Below, in pieces: positions 16,734 through 25,140 of a stretch of DNA of 64,000 nucleotides. The notes beneath the pieces are model-generated. The model did not search any database and was not told the origin of the DNA. It saw nothing but the letters and a program-made list of their open reading frames with translations. A program made the translations under genes and the position numbers. Origin of the DNA: Oceanobacillus sp. HTM 045. Its GTDB lineage: Bacteria > Pseudomonadota > Alphaproteobacteria > Rhodobacterales > Rhodobacteraceae. The stretch's first letter is position 1, and every line of letters starts with the position of its first letter. Location: the NCBI GenBank assembly GCA_009733745.1, contig WNWL01000006.1:62001-126000 (forward strand), given 5' to 3'.

Positions 16734-17573
16734 ATGGACACCGAGTTCGCCCGCACCTTCCTTGCCGTCGCGGCCGCCGGCAGTTTCGTCGGCGCGGCCG
16801 AGCGGCTGCATGTCACCCAGTCGACCGTCAGCGGCCGCATCCAGACGCTGGAGGACCAGCTCGGCTGCCGCCTCTTCACCCGCAACCGGGCCGGCGCGAC
16901 GCTGACCGATGCCGGGCGCCGGTTCAGGAAGCACGCCGCCCTGCTGGTGCGGACGGTCGAGCAGGCGCGCCACGATGTCGGCCTGCCGCCCGGCTACCGC
17001 GCCAGCGTCGTCGTCGGGGCGCGCATCGGGCTGTGGGAAGGGTTCATGCTCGGCTGGCTCGCGGGCCTCCGGCGCGCAATGCCGGACGTGTCGGTCCGCG
17101 CCGAGATCGGCTTCGAGCCGGACCTGATGCAGGGCCTGATCGACGGGCGGATCGACATTGGGGTGATGTACGCCCCGCACCGCCGGCCAAGGCTCGAACT
17201 GACCGCCCTGATGGACGAACGCCTCGTTCTCGTGGCATCGCCCGACGCGGCGGACGGTGCGCCCTACATCTACGTCGACTGGGGCCCGGAGTTCTACGCG
17301 CAGCACAGCGCGGCATATCCGGACATTGCCGGGCCTGCCCTGTCGGTCAATATCGGCTGGCTCGGGCTGCGCTATGTCCTCGACTACGGGGGTTCAGGTT
17401 ACTTCCCGCTCCGGCTGGTGGAGGGGCTGGTGGCTCAGGGGCGCGTGATCCGCGTTGCCGACGCACCGGAATTCGTCCTCCCGGCCTGGCTGGTCTTCCC
17501 GCACGACCGGGACCGGCGCGTGCTTGACCCGATGATCGAAACGCTGACGCATCTCGCCAAGAGGCGCGGCTGA
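16734..17573 (+). CDS. LysR-family transcriptional regulator
   Basis: The protein has 279 residues: an N-terminal winged HTH (about 3-62, AAERLHVTQSTVSGRIQTLE) and a shortened periplasmic-binding-protein-like effector domain (about 90-270). It is divergent from the small-protein/cyclo-ligase operon across a 107-bp gap, so that operon is the natural candidate target. The inducer is unknown. Confidence 0.92.
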   Translation: MDTEFARTFLAVAAAGSFVGAAERLHVTQSTVSGRIQTLEDQLGCRLFTRNRAGATLTDAGRRFRKHAALLVRTVEQARHDVGLPPGYRASVVVGARIGLWEGFMLGWLAGLRRAMPDVSVRAEIGFEPDLMQGLIDGRIDIGVMYAPHRRPRLELTALMDERLVLVASPDAADGAPYIYVDWGPEFYAQHSAAYPDIAGPALSVNIGWLGLRYVLDYGGSGYFPLRLVEGLVAQGRVIRVADAPEFVLPAWLVFPHDRDRRVLDPMIETLTHLAKRRG

Positions 17574-17614
17574 GGCTGGGAGACGCTCGCCCGAGCGGCA
17601 GTGGTCAGGCCGCG

Positions 17615-18550
17615 CTATCCGGCGGGGAGCGACATGCCGGGGATCCGGTCATTGCTCACCGTCGCGCGGCAATGTTCGCGGAAGGCGCCGACGATGCGCG
17701 CCTCCCGCTCGGCCTGCATCGTGGCGATCCCGATGGTCATCGGCCGGAAATCCCCTTCGAGCCGGATCGTCGCGAGGGGCCGACCGTCCGGCGCGGTCGC
17801 CACCTCGGGCCGGATGTTCTGCAGCGCGTAACCGAAGCCGTTGGCGACAAGGCTCCGGAGCATCGGCACCTCGTTCGTCCGCTCCGCGATGGTCGGTCGA
17901 AGGCCGCGCCGCTGGAACATGGAGAGGAAGTACTCGCGGCTCATCGGCAGATCGAGCAGCACCATCGGCGCGTCCGCGAGTTCTTCCAGCGCCAGGCTGT
18001 CGCGCGATGCCCAGCCATGCCCGGAGGCCACCAGCACGCTGGGCGGCAGCACCGCGAGGGGCTCGAAGGCGACGTCCTGCGGAATCTCGAGATCGTAGGT
18101 GATCGCCACGTCGATCTCCGCCCGGCGCAGCATCTCCAGCAGCCCGGCCTGGTGGGCGGTCGCCTGCGTGACCCTCGCCTCCGGACAGGCGGCCTCGAAA
18201 CCGCGCCGCAGCGAGGGCAGGACCAGCGGCGCCAGCGTGACGAGGCACCCCACCGAGATCGGCCCGCGGGGCTGGAGCGCGATGTCACCGGCCAGGTCGT
18301 GCAGCAGGTCCGCCTGTTCAAGCATCAGCCGGGCCTGCTGCATGAAACGCCGCCCGCCCTGCGTCAGCGACAGCCCCTGCGCGTGCTGGCGCACGAAGAG
18401 CTGGATGCCGAATTCCCGCTCAAGCTGGGACACCGCCGCCGAGATCGACGGGGAGGAGACGCTGATCCGCTCGGCCGCCTTCGCGACGCTGCCGGCCTCG
18501 CCGACGGCGACGAAATACTCGAGCTGGCGCAATGTGAAACGCTGGGCCAT
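17615..18550 (-). CDS. LysR-family transcriptional regulator
   Basis: The protein has 311 residues: HTH about 3-63 (AAERISVSSPSISAAVSQLE) and a full-length effector domain (about 90-295). ATG 18550 begins the conserved MAQRFTLRQLEYFVAVGEAG; the extra open frame upstream overlaps intergenic sequence. It lies 53 bases downstream of the Rid gene and on the same strand as Rid and the flavoprotein, so it may be cotranscribed with and control this catabolic locus and the divergent TRAP genes. Confidence 0.92.
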   Translation of the reverse strand: MAQRFTLRQLEYFVAVGEAGSVAKAAERISVSSPSISAAVSQLEREFGIQLFVRQHAQGLSLTQGGRRFMQQARLMLEQADLLHDLAGDIALQPRGPISVGCLVTLAPLVLPSLRRGFEAACPEARVTQATAHQAGLLEMLRRAEIDVAITYDLEIPQDVAFEPLAVLPPSVLVASGHGWASRDSLALEELADAPMVLLDLPMSREYFLSMFQRRGLRPTIAERTNEVPMLRSLVANGFGYALQNIRPEVATAPDGRPLATIRLEGDFRPMTIGIATMQAEREARIVGAFREHCRATVSNDRIPGMSLPAG

Positions 18551-18603
18551 CCGCTGACATTCGGATGCCGCGGCGCGAGAGGCAACTCGGGAAACCGGCG
18601 CCG

Positions 18604-19026
18604 TCACCCCTCGTCGGGGATGACGGCGGTCGCGTCGATCTCCACCAGCCACTCGGGGCGCGCGAGGGCCTGAACGACAAGCCCCGTCGAGACCGGGTGC
18701 ACGCCGCGGACATACTCGCCGATTGTCCGGTAAACCGCTTCGCGGTGACGGACATCGGTGATGTAGACGACGATCTTGACGAGATGCTCCATCCGGCCGC
18801 CGGCTTCCTCGATCAGCTGGCGGATGTTCTGCATCACCTTGTGCGTCTGCTCCGCCGGGTCGTGGCTGTCGATGTTCTTCGCATCGTCAAGGTTTTGCGG
18901 GCACTGGCCGCGCATCCACACGATGTTGCCGCCACGGGTTACGACGGCATGAGAGAGGTCATTATCGAGCTTCTGCTCCGGGTAGGTGTCGCGCGTGTTG
19001 AAGGGGCGAATGCGTTGGTGAGCCAT
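18604..19026 (-). CDS. Rid-family protein lacking the canonical arginine
   Basis: The protein has 140 residues and a full YjgF/YER057c/UK114 fold. Canonical RidA deaminates reactive enamines and imines using an Arg in a PxR-S/A-C-V motif; here the corresponding stretch reads HPVSTGLVVQAL with S113 at that place, so this is a non-RidA subfamily member whose chemistry is uncertain. It lies 42 bases after the flavoprotein oxidoreductase. A second Rid protein at 23953 in the divergent TRAP operon retains the Arg. Confidence 0.88.
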   Translation of the reverse strand: MAHQRIRPFNTRDTYPEQKLDNDLSHAVVTRGGNIVWMRGQCPQNLDDAKNIDSHDPAEQTHKVMQNIRQLIEEAGGRMEHLVKIVVYITDVRHREAVYRTIGEYVRGVHPVSTGLVVQALARPEWLVEIDATAVIPDEG

Positions 19027-19068
19027 TCCGTGTTCCGTCTTGTCGTCGATGTTTCGGTGAAGCCCGCA

Positions 19069-20361
19069 TCATGCCTGCCGGCGAGCCAGCGGGCGCTGGG
19101 CGGCGGCGCGGGCGGCTTCGTCGTAGGCGGTGTAGCTGCGCTGGGTGGCGATGTGGTCGGCGACGTATTTCGCGTCGTGCCAGACGCCCCAGATGAAGGA
19201 GGACGCCCGGCGGGAGAGCCACGGGAGGCCGACGAAGTAGATCCCCGGCTCGGCGGACACGCCCCGCGCGTGATGGGGCCGGCCCGCCTCGTTGAACGCT
19301 TCGACATCGAGCCAGCCGAAATCCTGCACGAAGCCGGTCGCCCAGATGATCGAGGTCACGCCCGCATCGGCGAGATTGAGACTCTCCAGGGGATTCGCGA
19401 CGCAGTCCGGCTCCGGGTCGATGACCCGCGCCTCCGGCTCCTCCGGCAGGTCGAGGCCGTTGCGGGCGACGTAGGCATCCGCCTCGTCGAGCATCGCGAG
19501 ATAGCTGGCATCGCCGCGGGCGATGTTGTCGGCCAGGTCGGGCGCGAAGCGGACGACACCCTGCTCGCAGGACTCCGTCCTGCCGACCAGCGTCATGCCG
19601 CGCGCGGCGAAGCGCCGGAAATCCACGGTGCGGCCGCCATTGGCGCCGCTCACCGCGATGGTGACATGGGCGGTGCCGGGCGCGGGGGTCGCGAGATCCC
19701 ACTTGCGCAGGACGCCGAGCCACCAGCAGAAGTCGCGCCCGCGATAGCTGCGGGGCGGCCGCTCGTGCGGGCCGACCGAGAGATAGACCCGCCGCCCCGC
19801 GGAGAGCAGTTCGTCGGCGATCTGCGCCCCCGACGAGCCCGACCCGACGACGAGCACGGCGCCGTCCGGCAACTGGCCGGGATTGCGGTAGGCGCTGGAA
19901 TGGATCTGCACCGGCCCGGCTTCCGCCGGCACGATCGGAGGGATCACCGGCTTCTGGAACGGCCCGGTGGCGGCGACGACGTTGCGGGCCTCTATCACGC
20001 CCTCCGACGTCTCGACCCGGAAGCCGGGCCGGCCGGAATTGCGCTGCACGCGGGTTACCTCGACGCCGCAGCGCACTGGGGCGTCGATCTTCCGCGCGTA
20101 GGCCACGAAGTAGTCGGCGATGGATTCCTTGCCTGGGAAGCCGTCGCCGTCGAAATCGGGGAACTCCATCCCCGGGAACCGGTCGTGCCAGGCCGGGCCG
20201 TTGGCGACGAGCGAATCCCAGCGCTGGGAGCGCCAGCGCTCGGCGATCCGGCTGCGTTCGAGGACGAGATGCGGCACGCCGCAGGCCCGCAGGTGCTCGC
20301 TCGTCGCAATGCCGGCCTGCCCGGCACCCACGACGAGCGTATCGATGCTCTCGACTGCCAT
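19069..20361 (-). CDS. FAD-dependent NAD(P)-binding oxidoreductase (CzcO/FMO-like)
   Basis: The protein has 430 residues. It has two Rossmann motifs: GAGQAG at 12-17 for FAD, and VVGSGSSGAQIAD near residue 180 for NAD(P). The C-terminal ATGFVQDFGWL resembles the ATG-containing FMO motif. It is predicted to be a soluble flavin monooxygenase. The start is supported by GGAGGGAGCGAA directly before ATG 20361. It is divergent from a TRAP transporter and upstream of a Rid gene, which suggests oxidation of an imported nitrogenous compound; this is inference from context. Confidence 0.88.
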   Translation of the reverse strand: MAVESIDTLVVGAGQAGIATSEHLRACGVPHLVLERSRIAERWRSQRWDSLVANGPAWHDRFPGMEFPDFDGDGFPGKESIADYFVAYARKIDAPVRCGVEVTRVQRNSGRPGFRVETSEGVIEARNVVAATGPFQKPVIPPIVPAEAGPVQIHSSAYRNPGQLPDGAVLVVGSGSSGAQIADELLSAGRRVYLSVGPHERPPRSYRGRDFCWWLGVLRKWDLATPAPGTAHVTIAVSGANGGRTVDFRRFAARGMTLVGRTESCEQGVVRFAPDLADNIARGDASYLAMLDEADAYVARNGLDLPEEPEARVIDPEPDCVANPLESLNLADAGVTSIIWATGFVQDFGWLDVEAFNEAGRPHHARGVSAEPGIYFVGLPWLSRRASSFIWGVWHDAKYVADHIATQRSYTAYDEAARAAAQRPLARRQA

Positions 20362-20520
20362 TTCGCTCCCTCCAGGGCGTTCGAACCGTCTGTGACGGCA
20401 TCCTAGCCCGATGCCGCCCGGTCTGCCGCTGCGCGTGAACCGGCGCCGGAGCGACGGGCAATCCGCCCCCGTTCCGGCACTGCCGCGCCGACCGTGAACG
20501 GAAGTTCGGTCAGAAATGGC

Positions 20521-20567
20521 TTCGGGTAAAGCAGCAGTTTCCGCAGCCCTGATTAGGAATACCCGAA
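20521..20567. promoter_or_regulatory. 8-bp inverted repeat between divergent catabolic operons
   Basis: TTCGGGTA (20521-20528) is matched by its exact complement TACCCGAA (20560-20567) across a 31-base spacer, in the 340-bp gap between the flavoprotein and TRAP operons. A TTGACA hexamer follows on the plus strand at 20604-20609. The arrangement suits cooperative binding by a dimeric or tetrameric regulator such as the LysR protein encoded nearby. Confidence 0.4.
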
Positions 20568-20660
20568 CCAATCTTCCCGCGCACAGGTACATTCGACGCC
20601 GATTGACAGCCGTTGCACGGATGGGGGAGCATCCGGCCAGGGAGAGGACAAGGGAAACGC

Positions 20661-20705
20661 ATGCAACGGCACCGGAGCACTCCGCCCGCGGGGGGCCATC
20701 GGTGA
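20661..20705 (+). CDS. possible 14-residue leader peptide overlapping dctQ
   Basis: ATG 20661 has AAGGG 6 bases upstream and opens a short frame encoding MQRHRSTPPAGGHR. Its TGA stop overlaps the GTG start of the following TRAP small-subunit gene as GTGA. This could couple translation of the transporter to the leader. The evidence is only the ribosome-binding site and the overlap; it may be fortuitous. Confidence 0.3.
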   Translation: MQRHRSTPPAGGHR

Positions 20706-21223
20706 AGGATCACCTTCACCCGGTCTTTCGCGGCTATGTGCGGGTCGTCGATTCCGTGAACTACGTCCTCGGACGGATCATGATGTTCGGCATCTTCGTG
20801 ATGATCGGCATCCTGCTCTGGTCCACCATCTCCAAGACGGCCTTCGTGGTGCCCGCCTTCTGGACGCTGGAGATGGCGCAGTTCGCGCTTGCCACCTACT
20901 ACCTTCTCGGTGGGCCCTACTCGATGCAGCTGGGCGCGAACATCCGGATGGACCTGTTCTACTCGAACTGGTCGCCGCGCCGGAAGGCGTGGTTCGACGC
21001 CGTCACCGTGCTGTTCCTGATCTTCTATCTCGGCGTGCTGCTCTGGGGCGGGATCGACTCCGCGAGCTACTCCTATGACTACAACCAGACGTCCATGAGC
21101 CTCTGGAACCCGCTGATCTGGCCGATCAAGGCCGTCATGTGCGTAGGCTTCTTCCTGATGCTGCTGCAGGCCATCTCCGAGCTTCTCAAGGACATCGCGC
21201 GGATCCGCGGGGCCGATATCTGA
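20702..21223 (+). CDS. dctQ: TRAP transporter small permease subunit DctQ
   Basis: The protein has 173 residues and four predicted membrane helices, as expected for the small membrane subunit of a tripartite ATP-independent periplasmic transporter. The frame is open upstream (an ATG at 20621 is possible), but GTG 20702 is preferred since the family begins close to the first helix (VFRGYVRVVDSVNYVLGR). Its stop overlaps the next start as TGATG. The substrate cannot be told from this subunit. Confidence 0.88.
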   Translation: MKDHLHPVFRGYVRVVDSVNYVLGRIMMFGIFVMIGILLWSTISKTAFVVPAFWTLEMAQFALATYYLLGGPYSMQLGANIRMDLFYSNWSPRRKAWFDAVTVLFLIFYLGVLLWGGIDSASYSYDYNQTSMSLWNPLIWPIKAVMCVGFFLMLLQAISELLKDIARIRGADI

Positions 21224-22752
21224 TGACCCAGGAAATGATCGCGCTGACGATGTTCGCGGCCATGATGCTGATGCTCATGACCGGGCAGCGGGTGTTCGGC
21301 GCCATCGGCGCGGTCGCGGCCATCGCGGCGCTGGTGCACTGGGGCGCGGGGCCGGGCGGCACCGACATTCCCTTCGCGGCGGCGATGAAGCTGATGGGCT
21401 GGTACCCGCTGCTGACGCTGCCGATGTTCATCTTCATGGGCTACATCCTGAGCGAGTCCAAGATCGCGGACGACCTCTACAGGATGTTCCACGTCTGGAT
21501 GGGGCCGGTGAACGGGGGGCTCGCGATCGGCACCATCGGGCTGATGGTGCTGATCTCGGCGATGAACGGGCTCTCGGTCGCGGGCATGGCGATCGGTGCG
21601 ACCATCGCGCTGCCGGAGCTGCTGAAGCGCGGCTACGACAAGCGGATGGTGACCGGGGTGATCCAGGCCGGCGCCTCGCTCGGCATCCTCGTGCCGCCCT
21701 CGGTGGTGCTGGTGCTCTACGCCATGATCGCGCGCCAGCCGGTGGGCCAGCTCTGGCTCGCGGGCGTGGTCCCGGGGCTGATGATGGCGGCGATGTTCAT
21801 CCTCTACATCTGGGTCCGCTGCCGCATCCAGCCGCATCTCGGCCCCGCGCTGCCGCCGGAGGAGCGCAACGTGCCGCTCGGCGAGAAGATCGAGCTGCTG
21901 GCGGCGGGCTTCCTGCCCATCGGGCTTTTCCTGGTGATGATGGTGCCGTTCGTGAACGGCTGGACCTCGCTGGTGGAAAGCTCGGCGCTGGGCGCGGTCG
22001 CCTCGATGCTCGCGGCCGCGTTCAAGCGGCACCTGACGGCCCTCAGGATGAGCGTGGCGGCGCTGGTGCTGATCCTGCTGGCGGTGCTCGACAGCTACGG
22101 CATCCTGACCTTCGCGACCATCCGCGAGACGGTGATCGGGCCGCTCGGCAAGGACGGGCCGATCATCGGCTTCGCGGTGCTGGGGGTGGTGCTGCTGGTG
22201 CCCTTTCTGCTGCGCATCCTGCGCGACCGCTGGTTCCGGGGGGTGATGGAGACGTCGATCCGGCAGACGCTGGCGGTCTCCTGCATGTTCATGTTCATCA
22301 TCCTCGCCGCGCTCGGCTTCGGCGCGGTGTTCGACGGGCTGGGCGCGGTCGCGGCGATCGAGGACCTGTTCACCGGCAAGCTGGGGCTGGACCCCTGGAC
22401 CATCCTGATCCTGATGCAGCTCTCCTTCCTGGTGATGGGGACGTTCCTGGACGATACCGCGATGCTGGTGATCGTGGCGCCCCTCTACGTGCCGCTGGTC
22501 GATCAGCTCGGTTTCGACCTGATCTGGTATGGCGTGCTCTACACCATCACCACGCAGGTCGCCTACATGACCCCTCCCTTCGGCTACAACCTGTTCCTGA
22601 TGCGGGCGATGGCCCCGCGCGAGATCACCATCCGGGACATCTACATCTCGATCTTTCCCTTCGTCCTCGTCATGATCCTTGCGCTGGGGATCATCATGGC
22701 GCTGCCCGAGATCGCGCTCTGGCTGCCGCACGAGGTCTACGGCATCGAATGA
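21223..22752 (+). CDS. dctM: TRAP transporter large permease subunit DctM
   Basis: The protein has 509 residues and about 12-14 membrane helices; it is the ion-coupled translocating subunit. It carries the family stretch GASLGILVPPSVVLVLYAM. It is longer than the usual 425-440 residues owing to an insert of extra hydrophobic segments in the middle (about 200-330), typical of the mannitol/chloroaromatic-type DctM branch. The start overlaps the dctQ stop by one base. Confidence 0.93.
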   Translation: MTQEMIALTMFAAMMLMLMTGQRVFGAIGAVAAIAALVHWGAGPGGTDIPFAAAMKLMGWYPLLTLPMFIFMGYILSESKIADDLYRMFHVWMGPVNGGLAIGTIGLMVLISAMNGLSVAGMAIGATIALPELLKRGYDKRMVTGVIQAGASLGILVPPSVVLVLYAMIARQPVGQLWLAGVVPGLMMAAMFILYIWVRCRIQPHLGPALPPEERNVPLGEKIELLAAGFLPIGLFLVMMVPFVNGWTSLVESSALGAVASMLAAAFKRHLTALRMSVAALVLILLAVLDSYGILTFATIRETVIGPLGKDGPIIGFAVLGVVLLVPFLLRILRDRWFRGVMETSIRQTLAVSCMFMFIILAALGFGAVFDGLGAVAAIEDLFTGKLGLDPWTILILMQLSFLVMGTFLDDTAMLVIVAPLYVPLVDQLGFDLIWYGVLYTITTQVAYMTPPFGYNLFLMRAMAPREITIRDIYISIFPFVLVMILALGIIMALPEIALWLPHEVYGIE

Positions 22753-22825
22753 GAGCTCCGCGAAGGAGCCGTTTTGGGGGCGCCCCGGCAGGAAGATCCG
22801 GCGAGCGGCAGACATGGAGGACGTC

Positions 22826-23863
22826 ATGACCACAAGAAGAAAGTTCCTGACATCGGCCGGCGTGGTTGGCGCCGGCGCGCTCGCGGCCCCGGCAGTCGTC
22901 AAGGCGCAGGCGCCGATCAAGTGGCGGCTGCAGACCTATTCCGGCGCACCGCTCGGCGCGCACGTGATCCTTCCGCAGATCGAGGCCTTCAACAAGGCGG
23001 CGAACGGCGAGATGGAGATCGAGCTCTACTACGCCGACCAGCTGGTGCCGACCAACGAGCTGTTCCGGGCGCTGCAGTCGGGCACGCTCGACGCGGTGCA
23101 GTCGGATGACGCCACCATGGCCTCGCCGGTGGATATCTCGGTCTTCGGCGGCTACTTCCCGTTCTCGACGCGCTATTCGCTCGACCTGCCGGTGCTGTTC
23201 GACCGCTACGGGCTGAACGAGGTCTGGGCCGAGGCCTACGGCGAGGTGGAGGGGGTCGAGTGGCTCTCCGCCGGCGCGTGGGACCCGTGCCACATCTTCA
23301 CCAAGGAGCCGATCAACTCGCTGGCCGACATGGCCGGCAAGCGCGTCTTCGGCGTGCCGACGGCGGGGCGGTTCCTGGCGCGCTACGGCCTGATCCCGGT
23401 GACCGTGCCGTGGGAGGACGTGGAGGTCGCGATCCAGACCGGCGAGCTCGACGGCGTGGCGTGGTGCGGCTTCACCGAGGCCTACGAGGTGGGCTGGGCG
23501 GACGTGTGCAACTACGCGCTGCTGAACAACGTCACCGGCGCGTGGTGCGGCTCCTACTTCGCCAACTCCGAGAGCTGGGCCAAGGTGCCCGATCACCTCA
23601 AGGAGCTGTTCCTCGTCACCATCGACCAGTCGCACTACTACCGGCAGGTCTGGTACTGGGGCGGCGAGGCGGACCTGCGGGTCAACGGCAAGAAGATGGA
23701 GCTGACCACCATTCCGCAGGAGGAGTGGAACCAGGTCGTGAAGGACGCCGAGGAGTTCTGGGAAGAGCTCGCCTCAATCTCCGACCGCTCGGCGAAGGTG
23801 GTCCAGACCTTCAAGGATTACAACGCCCTGATGGAGAAGGTCGGCTACCCCTACCGCTACTGA
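22826..23863 (+). CDS. dctP: TRAP transporter substrate-binding protein DctP, Tat-exported
   Basis: The protein has 345 residues. The N terminus TTRRKFLTSAGVVGAGALAA is a twin-arginine signal ending near VVKAQA, so the binding protein is exported folded to the periplasm. The rest is a DctP/DctP-like solute-binding fold with an Arg/Trp/Tyr-rich ligand region. ATG 22826 has GGAGG 5 bases upstream; an ATG at 22814 is possible. It ends a dctQMP set and is followed by a strong hairpin. Ligand is likely an organic anion, possibly nitrogen-containing given neighbouring Rid and FMO genes. Confidence 0.93.
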   Translation: MTTRRKFLTSAGVVGAGALAAPAVVKAQAPIKWRLQTYSGAPLGAHVILPQIEAFNKAANGEMEIELYYADQLVPTNELFRALQSGTLDAVQSDDATMASPVDISVFGGYFPFSTRYSLDLPVLFDRYGLNEVWAEAYGEVEGVEWLSAGAWDPCHIFTKEPINSLADMAGKRVFGVPTAGRFLARYGLIPVTVPWEDVEVAIQTGELDGVAWCGFTEAYEVGWADVCNYALLNNVTGAWCGSYFANSESWAKVPDHLKELFLVTIDQSHYYRQVWYWGGEADLRVNGKKMELTTIPQEEWNQVVKDAEEFWEELASISDRSAKVVQTFKDYNALMEKVGYPYRY

Positions 23864-23884
23864 TAGCGCCGCCGACACGATGCC

Positions 23885-23911
23885 GCGCCGCCCCGGTTGC
23901 CGGGGCGGCGC
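23885..23911 (+). terminator. strong hairpin after dctP
   Basis: A perfect 12-bp GC-only stem, GCGCCGCCCCGG / CCGGGGCGGCGC, with a TTG loop is followed by CTTCCCCC, 21 bases after the dctP stop. It should terminate part of transcription or protect the 3' end of dctP mRNA, so the binding protein can be made in excess over the downstream Rid and SDR enzymes. Confidence 0.7.
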
Positions 23912-23952
23912 CTTCCCCCGAAACCCCACCCCGAATACACCGAGGCTTGCAG

Positions 23953-24318
23953 ATGCATCCGATCCTACGCAGCCAGGGCGGCGCACAGGGCCGCAGTGCC
24001 GGGAGCGCCTATGGCGGCTTCGCATGGGCGGTCGCAACGGCGGACGAATCCGTCGCGGATGTCTACGCCCAGACGAAGGACGCGCTCGCCAAGCTGGACG
24101 CGATCCTCGCCGATCTCGGCACCGACCGGACCCGGCTGATCAACGCGACCGTCTACATCGACAAGATGCAGTTCAAGGCGGAGATGGACCGGGCCTGGTG
24201 CGAGTGGATCGGCGACGATCCGGCCAACTGGCCGCAGCGCGCCTGCATCGAATCCCGGCTCTTCGAACACGACCTGGTCGAGATCGTCGTCATCGCCGCC
24301 GCCCCCGGCACGGCCTGA
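23953..24318 (+). CDS. Rid-family imine/enamine deaminase with conserved arginine
   Basis: The protein has 121 residues. The motif WPQRACIESRL places R96 at the position of the catalytic Arg of RidA, so it could hydrolyse reactive imines released during amino-compound oxidation. The segment LVEIVVIAA is the usual C-terminal Rid strand. ATG 23953 starts the conserved region. It lies between the TRAP genes and an SDR dehydrogenase, 18 bases before the latter, suggesting a shared degradation pathway. Confidence 0.87.
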   Translation: MHPILRSQGGAQGRSAGSAYGGFAWAVATADESVADVYAQTKDALAKLDAILADLGTDRTRLINATVYIDKMQFKAEMDRAWCEWIGDDPANWPQRACIESRLFEHDLVEIVVIAAAPGTA

Positions 24319-24336
24319 ACACGGAACCGCAAGCAC

Positions 24337-25089
24337 ATGATTTCCTTCGATTTCTCGGGCCGCGTCGCGGTCGTCACCGGCGCCGGCGGCGGCATGGGCA
24401 AGGCCATCGCCGAGACCATCCTCGCGGCGGGCGGGTCGGTCGCGATGATCGACCTGAAGGACGAACCGGCGGACCTGCCGGGCGACCCTGCGCACCGGCT
24501 CTACGCGCAGGGCGACCTGACCGACGAGGCCTTCGCACGCGACACGATCGACGCCGCGGCGGAGCGGTTCGGCGCGGTGCATCACCTCGCCAACGTGGCC
24601 GGCGTGCTGTGGTTCGGGCGCGATGCGTCGCTGCTCGACATGGACCTCGGCACCTGGGACACGGTGTTCGACATCAACCTGAAATCCATGGTCCACACCT
24701 GCCGGGCCGCCGTGCCGCACATGCGGAAGGCAAGGCACGGCTCGATGGTCCATTTCTCCACCACGCAGTGCCTGCGGGGCGATCCGAAGCCGCAGGACGC
24801 CTATTCGACCGCCAAGGCAGGCGTCGGGGCGCTGTCGCGGTCGCTGGCGATGCAGCTCGCGGCGGAGGGGATCCGCTCCAACGCGATCTATCCGGGCCTG
24901 ACGGAGACGCCGCTGCAGGCGCGCTGGGACACCCCGGAGAAGGTCGCGGAGGCGGGAAGCTGGGTGCCGCTCGGGCGCATCGGCAAGCCGCAGGAGCTGG
25001 CGAACGCGGCCTGTTTCCTGCTGTCGGACGGCGCGTCCTACATCACCGGGATCGACCTCGTGGTCGATGGCGGGCTGCTGCTGAAGTGA
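24337..25089 (+). CDS. short-chain dehydrogenase/reductase (SDR)
   Basis: The protein has 250 residues, a classical SDR. The cofactor motif is VVTGAGGGMGKA (13-24), and the acidic D39 after the second beta strand suggests NAD+. The catalytic set S141, Y156 and K160 (DAYSTAK) is complete, and the C terminus ITGIDLVVDGG is typical. It follows the second Rid gene and probably oxidises an alcohol intermediate of the substrate brought in by the TRAP system. Confidence 0.92.
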   Translation: MISFDFSGRVAVVTGAGGGMGKAIAETILAAGGSVAMIDLKDEPADLPGDPAHRLYAQGDLTDEAFARDTIDAAAERFGAVHHLANVAGVLWFGRDASLLDMDLGTWDTVFDINLKSMVHTCRAAVPHMRKARHGSMVHFSTTQCLRGDPKPQDAYSTAKAGVGALSRSLAMQLAAEGIRSNAIYPGLTETPLQARWDTPEKVAEAGSWVPLGRIGKPQELANAACFLLSDGASYITGIDLVVDGGLLLK

Positions 25090-25099
25090 GCGGAAGAAC

Positions 25100-25116
25100 G
25101 GCCGGGATGGCCGGCC
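25100..25116 (+). terminator. short hairpin after the SDR gene
   Basis: A 6-bp stem GGCCGG / CCGGCC with loop GATGG, followed by TTCGGGG, begins 11 bases after the SDR stop. It is a weak terminator candidate at the end of the TRAP operon. Confidence 0.4.
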
Positions 25117-25140
25117 TTCGGGGACGTGAAGTCACAGTCC

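Noticed and set aside
21079-22920. Long antisense open frame over dctM with His/Asp-rich translation
   Set aside because: High-GC codon bias on the plus strand leaves the opposite strand open; the translation is low-complexity, has no domain, and dctM is clearly coded on the other strand.
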